Source of the DNA: Chitinophaga pinensis
Lineage (GTDB): Bacteria > Bacteroidota > Bacteroidia > Flavobacteriales > Flavobacteriaceae
Length of the DNA: 64,000 bases
Direction: 5' to 3'
Assembly: GCA_945873505.1 (NCBI GenBank)
Contig: CAMCDQ010000003.1
Coordinates: forward strand, 1 to 64,000
Both the position numbers and the translations under genes were made by a program. Position 1 is the stretch's first letter. Each line of letters opens with the position of its first letter. The notes below the pieces were generated by a model. The model searched no databases and was not told the DNA's origin. It saw only the letters and a program-made list of their open reading frames with translations. This document shows positions 41,261 through 51,410 of this stretch, piece by piece.

Positions 41261-42112
41261 TTAATACGTTTTTGTTACATCTTCGTCTATTACAATTATG
41301 AAAGTTGCCTTATTGTAGTTTTCAGCTTCCAATTTTGAGATGTCTTTTTGAGAAACAGTTGCAATAGTACTTATTTTCAAATTTGGATTTTGTTGTTTCA
41401 AATACCAATAAATTCCTTCAAAATTATCACTGTGATACGAACCATTATAATGAATGAAAAGAGAATTTTCGACTCGGTTTTTATTTATGAAATACGCCAT
41501 CGTTGCGTCTTTCACGGCTTGGGCTTTCGGAAGATTTTCGCCCCCGTGACCACCCATTTCCTGAACCATTTTTACATATCCAGGCAATTTAGCATCATAT
41601 AAAATCGGTAACGGCGCAATCCAAGTTTTTTCCTCATCTGACAATTTATCCAAAGCTTCAAATCCGTTTTTGAAAACTAAACTCGCGAACCTTCTTGGGA
41701 TATTTGTAGCTATAAAAGCAAGCTTTAATTCTTTTGCAAAATCAACTAATGGTTTGTAATCTGTTTTATAATTTGGCCAAAGTCGGGCGGTACTGTCTAA
41801 CTTTTTCTGATTTATTTCTGCTTTCAAATACTGATTAACTTGCTTTTGATTATCGGATTCTAACATTTCTGCACCTAAAACTATGTTTTTTTTGCCTAAT
41901 AAATCTTTTGTTATTTCTAATTCAAGCCAATGCGCAATCGAATTGTCGTGGAATTCTCCAAACAAAAGCACATCTGATTTTTGGGAACTGTTTATTATTT
42001 TTCTATAACAAACTTTCTTCCCTTTTTGATTAAAAACCTGATACGATTGCTTGTTTTGAGCAGATGAACCTATAAAAACCCCAATTGAAAAAATTAAAAA
42101 TACTATTTTCAT
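41261..42112 (-). CDS. ChaN family lipoprotein (haem-binding uptake-like)
   Basis: LLFGEFHDNSIAHWLELEITKDL...LGAEMLE; IHYNGSYHSDNFEGIYWYL. Confidence 0.85.
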   Translation of the reverse strand: MKIVFLIFSIGVFIGSSAQNKQSYQVFNQKGKKVCYRKIINSSQKSDVLLFGEFHDNSIAHWLELEITKDLLGKKNIVLGAEMLESDNQKQVNQYLKAEINQKKLDSTARLWPNYKTDYKPLVDFAKELKLAFIATNIPRRFASLVFKNGFEALDKLSDEEKTWIAPLPILYDAKLPGYVKMVQEMGGHGGENLPKAQAVKDATMAYFINKNRVENSLFIHYNGSYHSDNFEGIYWYLKQQNPNLKISTIATVSQKDISKLEAENYNKATFIIVIDEDVTKTY

Positions 42113-42307
42113 AAAAGAACATTTGTTAAATTAAATCTTATGCTAAAATAGCTAAAAAAAGACTCGTTTGAAATTAAAATTATTAAATTCATAGTAGAAC
42201 TTATGGTTTGATTTAAATATCGTAAAAATCACATAATTTCAATTTTTTCGCCCTCTAATTAGATAAAACATAGCTTTCATCTTTGTAATTTTACAAAAAA
42301 ATTGAAA

Positions 42308-43669
42308 ATGAAATTCGGAATTGACGCTATTGCTTTTGATATTGCAAAAATACATTTATCTATAAATTCTTTGGCGAAAGCCAGAAATATCGACCCTGAA
42401 AAATTAGAAAAAGGGTTGGGTTTGCTAAAAATGACATTGCCAGATGCGCATCAAGATACGGTTGTTTTTGGCGCCAATGCTTTGACAAAATTAATCCTAA
42501 ATTCAAATGTCAATTTAGAAGATATTGCACGGATTTATGTTGGAACTGAAAGTGCAATCGACAGCTCAAAACCAATCGCTTCTTTTTTAGTTGCTTTGAT
42601 GGAACAAAAATTTGGCGAAAATACTTTGTCCGAATGTGATGTTGTCGATTTTACATTTGCGTGTATTGGCGGCGTAGATGCAATGCAAAACTGCATTGAT
42701 TTTGTGCGATTGAATCCAACAAAAAAAGCAATTGTGGTAACTACGGATATTGCAAAATACGATCTAAATTCTACTGGAGAATATACGCAAGGTGCTGGAG
42801 CAGTAGCTTTATTAATCACTGAAAATCCAAGAATTATAGCATTTGAAAACATTTGGGCAACCAGTACAAAAGGCGTTTTTGATTTTTTTAAACCCTATCG
42901 CACCCTTTCAAAAGAAACTATTACTGGAAATATAAACAATGAAAATTGGTTTGATAACTTAGAAGCTGAAATTGAAATTCACAAAGACCAACCTGTTTTT
43001 GAAGGTCAATATTCCAACCAATGTTATATGGACAGAACTAGAAACGCTTATTTTTCATTTAAGAAAAACACTAATTCTTCCACTTCCATTTATGCCTCTT
43101 GGAAAAGTATAATTATGCACTTGCCGTATTCCTTTCAAGGACGCAGAATGTTGACTGAAATCTATGCTTTAGATCACGAAAATCAAATTATTTTAGGAAA
43201 CGAAGACACATCTGAATATCAAAATAAATTAAAAGAGATTAGTAAATCCGACGAATACCGCAACTTTGTAACCGAAAAATTACAGCCAGCAGAAATAGCA
43301 TCTTCCTTAATTGGGAATTTATATACAGGTTCTATATTTATGGGATTTTTATCAACATTAGCTCATTTTTACGATGCTAAAATTGATGTTTCCAATGAGA
43401 AATTTGGCTTTTTAGCTTACGGAAGCGGTTCTAAATCCAAAGTTTTTGAAGGCACAATTCAACCCAATTGGTCTGCGGCTGTTGCCAATGTAAATCTGTT
43501 TGAAACATTAGAAAATAGTTTTGAAATTGGATTTGAATCCTACGAAAAACTGCATAAAAAAGAACAAAAACAAAGCATTCAATCTCCAAAAAGTGAGTGG
43601 ATATTGGATAAAATAGAAAATGAAAATCCAAACTTAATTGGTGCTCGATATTACAAATGGATTGATTAG
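42308..43669 (+). CDS. Hydroxymethylglutaryl-CoA synthase
   Basis: MKFGIDAIAFDIAKIHLSI, DFTFACIGGVDAMQNCIDFV, YTQGAGAVALLI. Confidence 0.9.
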   Translation: MKFGIDAIAFDIAKIHLSINSLAKARNIDPEKLEKGLGLLKMTLPDAHQDTVVFGANALTKLILNSNVNLEDIARIYVGTESAIDSSKPIASFLVALMEQKFGENTLSECDVVDFTFACIGGVDAMQNCIDFVRLNPTKKAIVVTTDIAKYDLNSTGEYTQGAGAVALLITENPRIIAFENIWATSTKGVFDFFKPYRTLSKETITGNINNENWFDNLEAEIEIHKDQPVFEGQYSNQCYMDRTRNAYFSFKKNTNSSTSIYASWKSIIMHLPYSFQGRRMLTEIYALDHENQIILGNEDTSEYQNKLKEISKSDEYRNFVTEKLQPAEIASSLIGNLYTGSIFMGFLSTLAHFYDAKIDVSNEKFGFLAYGSGSKSKVFEGTIQPNWSAAVANVNLFETLENSFEIGFESYEKLHKKEQKQSIQSPKSEWILDKIENENPNLIGARYYKWID

Positions 43670-43693
43670 ATTTGTAGTCTAATTTTATGCATT

Positions 43694-44986
43694 ATGAAAT
43701 ACCATCAAATTGACCGTACTTTATTTATAAAAAATCGCGCAAAATTCTCGGCACAAATGAAGCCGAAAAGTGTGGCGGTTTTCAATTCTAACGATATTTA
43801 TCCAGTTTCTGCTGATAGCACTTTGCCATTTGCACAACACCGCGACATTTTTTACTTATCTGGCGTGGATCAAGAAGAAAGCATTTTGTTGCTATTTCCT
43901 GATGCCCCTTACGATCACCAGCGCGAAATTTTATTTCTAAAAGAAACCAACGATCATATTGCGATTTGGGAAGGCGAAAAACTTTCTAAAGACCGTGCAT
44001 TTGAAGTTTCAGGAATAAAAACAGTGTATTGGTTGCAAGATTTCGAGAAGATTTTATTCGAAATGATGACGCATTCTGAGACGATTTACATCAACACCAA
44101 TGAGCATTATCGCGCCACTGTGGAAACAGAAACTCGGGAAGCCCGTTTTGTGAAATGGTGGAAAGGCAACTATCCGGCGCACGCTGTGGCAAAAAGCAAT
44201 CCGATTTTGCAACGCATTCGTTCAGTAAAAGAAAAAGAAGAAATTGATTTAATTCAGAATGCTTGTAACATTACCGAAAAAGGATTTCGTCGCGTATTGT
44301 CGTTTGTAAAACCAAATGTCACAGAATATGAAATTGAAGCCGAATTTATCCACGAATTTATTAGAAATCGCTCGAAAGGATTCGCATACACACCGATAAT
44401 TGCGTCTGGAAATAACGCTAATGTTTTGCATTATATCGAAAACAATCAACAATGTAAAGCAGGCGATTTGATTTTGCTTGACGTTGCTGCCGAATACGCT
44501 AATTATTCAAGTGATATGACGCGTATGATTCCTGTTTCGGGACGTTTTTCCGAAAGACAAAAAACAGTTTACAATGCGGTTTTGAGAGTGAAAAATGAAG
44601 CTACAAAAATGCTAAAGCCAGGAACACTTTGGAAACAATATCATTTAGAAGTTGGAAAAATAATGACTTCCGAATTACTTGGTTTGGGATTAATTGACAA
44701 AGCCGATGTGCAAAATGAAAATCCAGAATGGCCAGCCTATAAAAAGTATTTTATGCACGGAACTTCACATCATTTGGGACTAGACACGCACGATTATGGA
44801 ATTTTAACCGAGCCAATGAAAGCCAATATGGTTTTTACCGTTGAACCGGGAATCTATATTCCAGCGGAAGGTTTCGGAATTCGATTAGAAGATAATGTTG
44901 TCGTTCAGGAAACTGGCGAGCCTTTCAACTTAATGCGAAATATCCCGATTGAAGTGGAAGAAATTGAAACGATTATTAATGCATAA
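43694..44986 (+). CDS. pepP: Aminopeptidase P family (Xaa-Pro aminopeptidase)
   Basis: LLDVAAEYANYSSDMTRMIPVSGRF, MHGTSHHLGLDTHD, FTVEPGIYIP. Confidence 0.93.
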   Translation: MKYHQIDRTLFIKNRAKFSAQMKPKSVAVFNSNDIYPVSADSTLPFAQHRDIFYLSGVDQEESILLLFPDAPYDHQREILFLKETNDHIAIWEGEKLSKDRAFEVSGIKTVYWLQDFEKILFEMMTHSETIYINTNEHYRATVETETREARFVKWWKGNYPAHAVAKSNPILQRIRSVKEKEEIDLIQNACNITEKGFRRVLSFVKPNVTEYEIEAEFIHEFIRNRSKGFAYTPIIASGNNANVLHYIENNQQCKAGDLILLDVAAEYANYSSDMTRMIPVSGRFSERQKTVYNAVLRVKNEATKMLKPGTLWKQYHLEVGKIMTSELLGLGLIDKADVQNENPEWPAYKKYFMHGTSHHLGLDTHDYGILTEPMKANMVFTVEPGIYIPAEGFGIRLEDNVVVQETGEPFNLMRNIPIEVEEIETIINA

Positions 44987-45058
44987 TTTTGTTTGAAGTT
45001 TAAGGTTTAAAGTTGCTCGCACTCACCTGAAACTTTAAACTTAAAACTTAAACTTTTT

Positions 45059-45841
45059 TTGAAACAAATCCGCTACAAAAACACGACAATTTCTTACTCC
45101 GATACTGGGAAAGGAACTGCTGTGGTTTTACTTCACGGTTTTTTGGAAAACAAAACAATGTGGAAGGATTTGACTCCAGTTTTATCACATAAAAACCGCG
45201 TAATTACTATTGATTTATTAGGACACGGAGCAACCGAATGTCTCGGATACGTTCATTCGATGGAAAATAATGCGGAAATAATAAAAGCGGTTTTGTCTCA
45301 TTTACGAATTCGGAAAGCAATTTTGGTTGGGCATTCAATGGGCGGTTATGTGGCTTTGGCTTTCGCCGAAATATATCCCGCAACCGTAAAAGGTTTGGTG
45401 CTTTTGAATTCAACATCCAAGGAAGATAGCGCCGAGCGGAAACACAATCGGGATCGTGCCATCAAAGCGGTAAAAAAAAATTATGTCAATTTTGTTAGGT
45501 TGTCAATTGCCAATTTATTCAGTGAAAACAAACGAGAGCGTCTTGAAAAAGAAATTGAAAACGTAAAATTAGAAGCTTTAAAAACTCCTTTACAGGGAAT
45601 TGTAGCCTCGTTGGAAGGAATGAAAATTAGGAAAGACCGAGAATTTATTTTATACGAAAGTGAATTTCCAAAGTTGCTGATTCTTGGAGAAAAAGATGGC
45701 GTTTTAATTTACAAAGACAATTTAGCCCAAATTGAAAACACCAATGTAGAGTTAATAACTTTCCCTGACGGACACATGAGCCACATTGAAAATCGAGAGG
45801 AATTAGAAAAAATAGTACCCGAATTTCTTAAAGTAATTTAA
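45059..45841 (+). CDS. Alpha/beta hydrolase (possible TTG start)
   Basis: VVLLHGFLENKTMW, LVGHSMGGYVALAFAE, catalytic H in DGHMSHIE; first Met in the ORF track corresponds to TTG. Confidence 0.88.
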   Translation: MKQIRYKNTTISYSDTGKGTAVVLLHGFLENKTMWKDLTPVLSHKNRVITIDLLGHGATECLGYVHSMENNAEIIKAVLSHLRIRKAILVGHSMGGYVALAFAEIYPATVKGLVLLNSTSKEDSAERKHNRDRAIKAVKKNYVNFVRLSIANLFSENKRERLEKEIENVKLEALKTPLQGIVASLEGMKIRKDREFILYESEFPKLLILGEKDGVLIYKDNLAQIENTNVELITFPDGHMSHIENREELEKIVPEFLKVI

Positions 45842-45858
45842 AATTTCACTTGAAAAAA

Positions 45859-48621
45859 CTAAACGTTCTCTTCAAACGGAATATTCTCATCTAATATTTC
45901 TCGCAATAAAATCACAATTTGTTCTAAATAATCCTTCAAGGTTTCTTTATTAATTGTTGTATTTATCTCTTTCCCTTGCTTAAAAGTAAAAGGCATAAAA
46001 CCCGATTTTAAGTTTTTGAAAGAGATAATCCCAGCTTCGATCGGTTGGTCTAAAGCAAATTTTTCAAACATAAAGGCATACGCCAAAACTTGAATTATTT
46101 TATCATTGCTAATATCTTCAGTAAGTCCATTCCAAGTAGTTAATATAATATCGCCCTTGTCAACTTTTCCCGTTTTATAATCAATTATTCTTATGATTCC
46201 GTTACGCTCTTCAATCCGGTCAACGTTTCCTTTTATCAAAACTGGGAAAGGCAAATCGGGATGAATTATGGTTTCCTCGTATGTTTTTTCTAACGCTAAA
46301 ATTTTAATGGCATCTCCGTTTTTAACGCATTCTAATTCGACTTTCAAAAAATTAAAAACATTCCGCTTGGCGACTTCAAAAGCCAATAGGTTTCTTCCTT
46401 TTTTGATTTCACCTTCTTTATATACCACTCTAAATTGCTTCAAAACCTCAGAATCAATTTGCTTAAAGCAGTTTAAAATATCTGTTTCAGAAATAAATTT
46501 TCCAATAAATGGTTCGTATAATGCTTTTAATGTTTCATGGATTATGGTCCCTAATGTATTCAAAGCAATATTTTCTTCGACTTCTTCGACTTCTTTAATT
46601 CTCAAAATCTTTTGAAAATAAAATTGGATTGGATTCCGAATATAACTTGTCAATGCAGACGGAGAAAACCCTTTTTCGGCAATTTCTTTCAAGCGCTCCA
46701 TCACCGATTCTGACTTTGGAATTACCATCGGTTGATGTGCTTTTTGGGGAAGAATAGCATTGTATATTTCGTGCGTAAGAACATGATTGTCTTGTTTTTC
46801 GACTTCTAATTGTGTGATGAAACGGCTTTTTTCACCGGCATCTAAACCTTCACTTTCGGTGTTATAAAGCAAGTAAATGTTTTTTGCGCGTTGCAACAAA
46901 TGATAGAAATGATAGGTATAAATAGCGTCTTTTTCTTTAAAAGTTGGCAGTCCCAATTCTTTTTTCACATCATAAGGAATAAACGAATTCTGCGATTTTC
47001 CAGCAGGTAATTTGCCCTCATTCATTGAAGTAATAATTACGGTTTCAAAATCCAAAACCCGACTTTCTAAAACGCCCATAATTTGCAAACCATTCAAAGG
47101 TTCTCCCTCAAAAGAAACCTCAGCCAAATCAATTACTTGTTTGTAAATTGCGTGAAGTGTATCGATTTTATCAATAGGTTTGCCTTTGGAATAGTAATTT
47201 ATCAACTTATTAATTACTTTAAAAATTGAAAAGACAAATGCTTTTGTAATTTTTTCGTCGTCGCTATTATTACTCAAATTGGCTTTTATAGTTTGCATTA
47301 ATTTCGATAAAGAAGCTAAAACTTTTAACGGGCCTTCTTCCCATTTTCCAAATAACAAGATAAATAAATCGCTTGGATTTGGATTCAATTCTATCAATTT
47401 TTGATGCGTAATAAAAGTATAATTGTATTGATTAATTGTGTTTACCAAAGCGCTTGTTTTGGAATAGGGTTCCACCAAAGGATGGGTTAAAATATCCAAA
47501 ACATCCTTGTAATAAAACACATAATTCTTTGCGTTTCGCGACAAAGAATTGGTATGCATTTTGAATAATTTTGAAATTAAAATCTGTGCTGGATTGTTCT
47601 TGCTTGAATATCCCATCGTAATATTCAGTGCGCCAACAGTTGCTGGAAGCGAATATAAAAGTGGAACAAGCATGTTTTCGTCTCCCAAAACAACAGCCAC
47701 TTTGTCAAGAGTAGACGTTGAATTATCCTGAATTATTTTTTCGATAATACTTCCTGTAATTTTGGCTTGACCAATAGTTTTTGGTGTTCCAATCACTTGG
47801 ATTGTTTTTGGTTCTGAAAAATCGTTTACAATCCAATCAAAAGAATTTGACTTATATTGTTTCCAACTTTCTTTAAATCGACGCACAAATAATCCTGCGT
47901 CGTGATAAGGATCGTTTAAAAAGGTTTGGTCAATATCCCAATATATCTTAGCTTGATCCGAAGCTATCAAATGTTGTACTATTTTTTCTTCGGCAGCATT
48001 TAAGGCATTAAACCCTGCAAAAACATATTTTTTATCGGTTACTGCTTTAGAAAAAGAATTTAAATTATTAACCGCTTCCCGATAAATTAAACCCTGATAT
48101 CCTATTCTGTTTTTCAACAAATGGGCATAAAGCGTTTGGTAAAAATGGGGTAATAATTTCCAAAAATCGATATAATTTTCTAGTAGTTTGGTTTTATTCT
48201 CCACTTCAATTCCCCATTTCTTAATATCTTCAATATCTTTTAAATAGGAAAGCACGTGATTTGGGTCTAATAAATAACGGTCAATTTCATTAAAATCCTG
48301 GAGTAACATTTTTGCCCAATTGGCAAAAAGTTCAAATGATTGTTGGTTTTTAATATCTGTAATTGAAAGATAAACTTCATAAAATTCAAAGACCAACTCA
48401 ATTGGGTCAATTGTTCTAATTCCAGAAACATTTTGAATAAAATCTTCAATACTAATAATCTCTGGAGACAGAATGTTGTTTTGAACTTGCCTTTTTAGGG
48501 CTTCAATCAAGAATATTTTTGCGCGTTTATTGGGTAAAACCACAATTGTATTGTTTAGATTATTGGAATAATCTTCAATTATTACTTGTGCTATTTTATC
48601 TAAAAAAGTAGGTTTTATCAT
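45859..48621 (-). CDS. PD-(D/E)XK nuclease family protein, AddB-like
   Basis: C-terminal PD-(D/E)XK domain (IKGNVDRIEERNGIIRIIDYKTGK), GFSPSALTSYIRNPIQFYFQ, AddB-like layout. Confidence 0.85.
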   Translation of the reverse strand: MIKPTFLDKIAQVIIEDYSNNLNNTIVVLPNKRAKIFLIEALKRQVQNNILSPEIISIEDFIQNVSGIRTIDPIELVFEFYEVYLSITDIKNQQSFELFANWAKMLLQDFNEIDRYLLDPNHVLSYLKDIEDIKKWGIEVENKTKLLENYIDFWKLLPHFYQTLYAHLLKNRIGYQGLIYREAVNNLNSFSKAVTDKKYVFAGFNALNAAEEKIVQHLIASDQAKIYWDIDQTFLNDPYHDAGLFVRRFKESWKQYKSNSFDWIVNDFSEPKTIQVIGTPKTIGQAKITGSIIEKIIQDNSTSTLDKVAVVLGDENMLVPLLYSLPATVGALNITMGYSSKNNPAQILISKLFKMHTNSLSRNAKNYVFYYKDVLDILTHPLVEPYSKTSALVNTINQYNYTFITHQKLIELNPNPSDLFILLFGKWEEGPLKVLASLSKLMQTIKANLSNNSDDEKITKAFVFSIFKVINKLINYYSKGKPIDKIDTLHAIYKQVIDLAEVSFEGEPLNGLQIMGVLESRVLDFETVIITSMNEGKLPAGKSQNSFIPYDVKKELGLPTFKEKDAIYTYHFYHLLQRAKNIYLLYNTESEGLDAGEKSRFITQLEVEKQDNHVLTHEIYNAILPQKAHQPMVIPKSESVMERLKEIAEKGFSPSALTSYIRNPIQFYFQKILRIKEVEEVEENIALNTLGTIIHETLKALYEPFIGKFISETDILNCFKQIDSEVLKQFRVVYKEGEIKKGRNLLAFEVAKRNVFNFLKVELECVKNGDAIKILALEKTYEETIIHPDLPFPVLIKGNVDRIEERNGIIRIIDYKTGKVDKGDIILTTWNGLTEDISNDKIIQVLAYAFMFEKFALDQPIEAGIISFKNLKSGFMPFTFKQGKEINTTINKETLKDYLEQIVILLREILDENIPFEENV

Positions 48622-48638
48622 TTTATAAATATAAAAAA

Positions 48639-48660
48639 ACGCCCCGATAAATCGGGGCGT
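48639..48660 (-). terminator. Rho-independent terminator of the OmpA-family gene
   Basis: Minus strand ACGCCCCGAT-TT-ATCGGGGCGT then T-run. Confidence 0.85.
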
Positions 48661-48684
48661 ATTTAAAAATATTTTAGGATAAAA

Positions 48685-50085
48685 TTATTTTACTAATTTT
48701 ACTTCTACTCTTCTGTTAGCAGCTTTTCCTTTTGTGGTTTTGTTGCTTTCAATTGGTTTTGTATCTCCATAACCTTCAGAAGTTAATCTTTCAGTGCTTA
48801 TCCCATTTTCAACTAAATAATTTTTTACCGCAGCAGCTCTTTCTTTAGATAAAATTATGTTATTCGCTGCTTTTCCAGTACTATCAGTGTGTCCCTCAAG
48901 ACTAAATTTAGCTGTTGGGTATTCTTTCAAAATTGAAGTAATAGATACTAAAACTGGGAAAGTTTGTTTTTGGAATGATGATTTACCTGAATTAAACAAG
49001 ATCGTTTTTGCGTACTCATTTAATTTATTAACCGCTTCTTCAGAAACTTCTGGACAACCATTGTTAGCTACAGTCCCTTTTACAGTAGGACATTTATCAT
49101 CTTTGTCTAAAACTGTGTCTCCATCAGTATCTGCCCAAGGACAACCTGCGTTTTCTTTAGGACCTTTTACATTTGGACATTTATCAGATAAATCCGTAAT
49201 TCCATCTCCGTCAGTATCAGGGCATCCTTTAAGTGCTTTTAATCCAGCAACTTCTGGACAAGCATCATCTTTATCAGCAACTCCATCTCCATCAGTATCA
49301 GGACAACCGTTCATTGCAACTGAACCTGCAGCATCTGGACAAGCATCGCTTGCATCAACAATTCCGTCCCCATCAGTATCAGGACATCCTTTGTATATTT
49401 TTAAACCGGCAACTTCTGGACAAGCATCTTCTCTATCGTATACGCCATCTCCGTCTGTATCTTTACCTCCAAATTTGAAAATAAATCCAGCGAAGTGTTG
49501 CATGTGTGAAGCTAAATCAGTACCTGCAATTCTTGAGTCATCAAATGAATGTTTGTATGTAGATTGAACAGAAATACCTACTTGCTCAGACATCCAATAA
49601 GTCAAACCTAAACCTCCGTTTAAAGTTCCTGAACTTACCTCTCCAACAAAAGTATAACCCCCACCAATATGAGCAGATGGCTCAAAAGATTTGTATTTTA
49701 AAAGGCTCATGAAGCTATATTTAATATCAGCATCCACACCATAATAATATAAATCTCCAGGATTAGTTACTTCATAAGGTCCTTTTCCTACTCTAGGATT
49801 TACAAAATTTGAAATTTTATTTACAGAACCTGTAACTCCAAAAGAGAAGTTATCTCCAACATATTTTGACACATTTAAATAAGATACAGATGGAAGAATG
49901 TTCCAATTGTCTTTTGCATTAAAATATTGAGAGAATTGATCTTTAATACTTGAAGCCGCACTTACTCTAGTGTCAACTGCATTTGCACCAAATGATAATG
50001 CCCAAGGGTTGTTACTGTCTTGAGCTTGGGACCCTAAGCCTGCTAAAAGAAAAATAACAACTGCTAATTTGTTAAGATGTTTCAT
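48685..50085 (-). CDS. OmpA family outer membrane protein with thrombospondin type 3 repeats
   Basis: Repeated DTDGDGxxDxxDxCP units; C-terminal OmpA domain ([29 protein letters not shown]). Confidence 0.94.
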   Translation of the reverse strand: MKHLNKLAVVIFLLAGLGSQAQDSNNPWALSFGANAVDTRVSAASSIKDQFSQYFNAKDNWNILPSVSYLNVSKYVGDNFSFGVTGSVNKISNFVNPRVGKGPYEVTNPGDLYYYGVDADIKYSFMSLLKYKSFEPSAHIGGGYTFVGEVSSGTLNGGLGLTYWMSEQVGISVQSTYKHSFDDSRIAGTDLASHMQHFAGFIFKFGGKDTDGDGVYDREDACPEVAGLKIYKGCPDTDGDGIVDASDACPDAAGSVAMNGCPDTDGDGVADKDDACPEVAGLKALKGCPDTDGDGITDLSDKCPNVKGPKENAGCPWADTDGDTVLDKDDKCPTVKGTVANNGCPEVSEEAVNKLNEYAKTILFNSGKSSFQKQTFPVLVSITSILKEYPTAKFSLEGHTDSTGKAANNIILSKERAAAVKNYLVENGISTERLTSEGYGDTKPIESNKTTKGKAANRRVEVKLVK

Positions 50086-50191
50086 ACTTGATTTTTGTTA
50101 AATTATAAATTATTTTATACAAAAGTAATGTGTAATTATTTAACTACAAAAAGAATTGTAAAAAATCTGTTTAACTGCGACTGTTTTATTA

Positions 50192-51385
50192 TTATTGAAT
50201 CACCTTTAATTCTTTGCCAACCTCAGTAAATGCTGAAATAGCTTTGTCTAAATGTGTTTTTGTGTGAGATGCAGAAAGTTGTACTCTAATCCTCGCTTTG
50301 TCCTTTGGAACCACCGGAAAGAAGAATCCAATCACATAAATCCCTTTTTTAAGCAATTCATTAGCCATGTTTTGAGCCATTTTTGCATCATAAAGCATTA
50401 CAGGAACAATTGCAGAATCGCCATCGATGATATCAAACCCTGCTGTTTTCATTCCTGCTTTGAAATAATTAGTGTTTTCTTCTAATTTATCTCTTAATGA
50501 AGTATCGTTTTCTAACAATTCAAAAACCTTTATTGATGCCCCTACAATTGCTGGCGCTAATGAATTTGAAAATAAATAAGGGCGAGAACGCTGTCTTAAT
50601 ATTTCAATGATTTCTTTTTTGGCAGTGGTATATCCGCCCATTGCACCGCCCAAAGCCTTTCCTAATGTTCCTGTGATTATGTCAACACGCCCCATTACCC
50701 CTTTGGCTTCAAGCGTTCCTTTACCGGTAGCACCAATAAATCCTGCTGCGTGACATTCGTCAATCATAACCATAGCGTCATATTTATCTGCCAAATCACA
50801 AATTTTATCCAAAGGCGCAACAACGCCATCCATAGAGAAAACTCCATCTGTAACAATTAGTTTGAATCGAGTTCCTGCTGCTGTTGCTTTTATTAACTGT
50901 TGTTCCAAATCTTCCATATTGCTATTTTCATAGCGATATCGGGCGGCTTTACACAAACGAACTCCGTCAATAATGGACGCATGATTCAAACTATCTGAAA
51001 TAATACAATCTTGATCTCCTAATAAAGGCTCGAAAACTCCACCATTTGCATCAAATGCCGCAGCATATAAAATGGTGTCTTCTGTTCCATAAAATTCAGA
51101 AATTTTTCCTTCCAATGTTTTATGAATATCTTGAGTTCCACAGATAAAACGAACGGATGACATTCCAAAACCATGCGAATCCAGAGTGTCTTTTGCTGCC
51201 TGAATAACTTCTGGATGAGAAGAAAGTCCTAAATAATTATTAGAACAGAAATTCAAAACCGTTTCTCCGTTAACAGAAATTTCGGCTCCTTGAGGAGACG
51301 TTATAATTCTTTCTTTTTTAAATATTCCGTTGTCTTCAATAGTTTGAAGCTCCGATTGAAGGAATTGTTGAATTTTTCCGTACAT
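50192..51385 (-). CDS. kbl: Glycine C-acetyltransferase (2-amino-3-ketobutyrate CoA ligase)
   Basis: [50 protein letters not shown]. Confidence 0.94.
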   Translation of the reverse strand: MYGKIQQFLQSELQTIEDNGIFKKERIITSPQGAEISVNGETVLNFCSNNYLGLSSHPEVIQAAKDTLDSHGFGMSSVRFICGTQDIHKTLEGKISEFYGTEDTILYAAAFDANGGVFEPLLGDQDCIISDSLNHASIIDGVRLCKAARYRYENSNMEDLEQQLIKATAAGTRFKLIVTDGVFSMDGVVAPLDKICDLADKYDAMVMIDECHAAGFIGATGKGTLEAKGVMGRVDIITGTLGKALGGAMGGYTTAKKEIIEILRQRSRPYLFSNSLAPAIVGASIKVFELLENDTSLRDKLEENTNYFKAGMKTAGFDIIDGDSAIVPVMLYDAKMAQNMANELLKKGIYVIGFFFPVVPKDKARIRVQLSASHTKTHLDKAISAFTEVGKELKVIQ

Positions 51386-51410
51386 TTTTTTAGTTTTAGT
51401 TTTTGAGAAA

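Noticed and set aside
48857-49567. 236-aa plus-strand ORF opposite the OmpA gene
   Set aside because: Shadow ORF produced by the repetitive TSP3 codons on the minus strand; low-complexity product with no recognisable domain.
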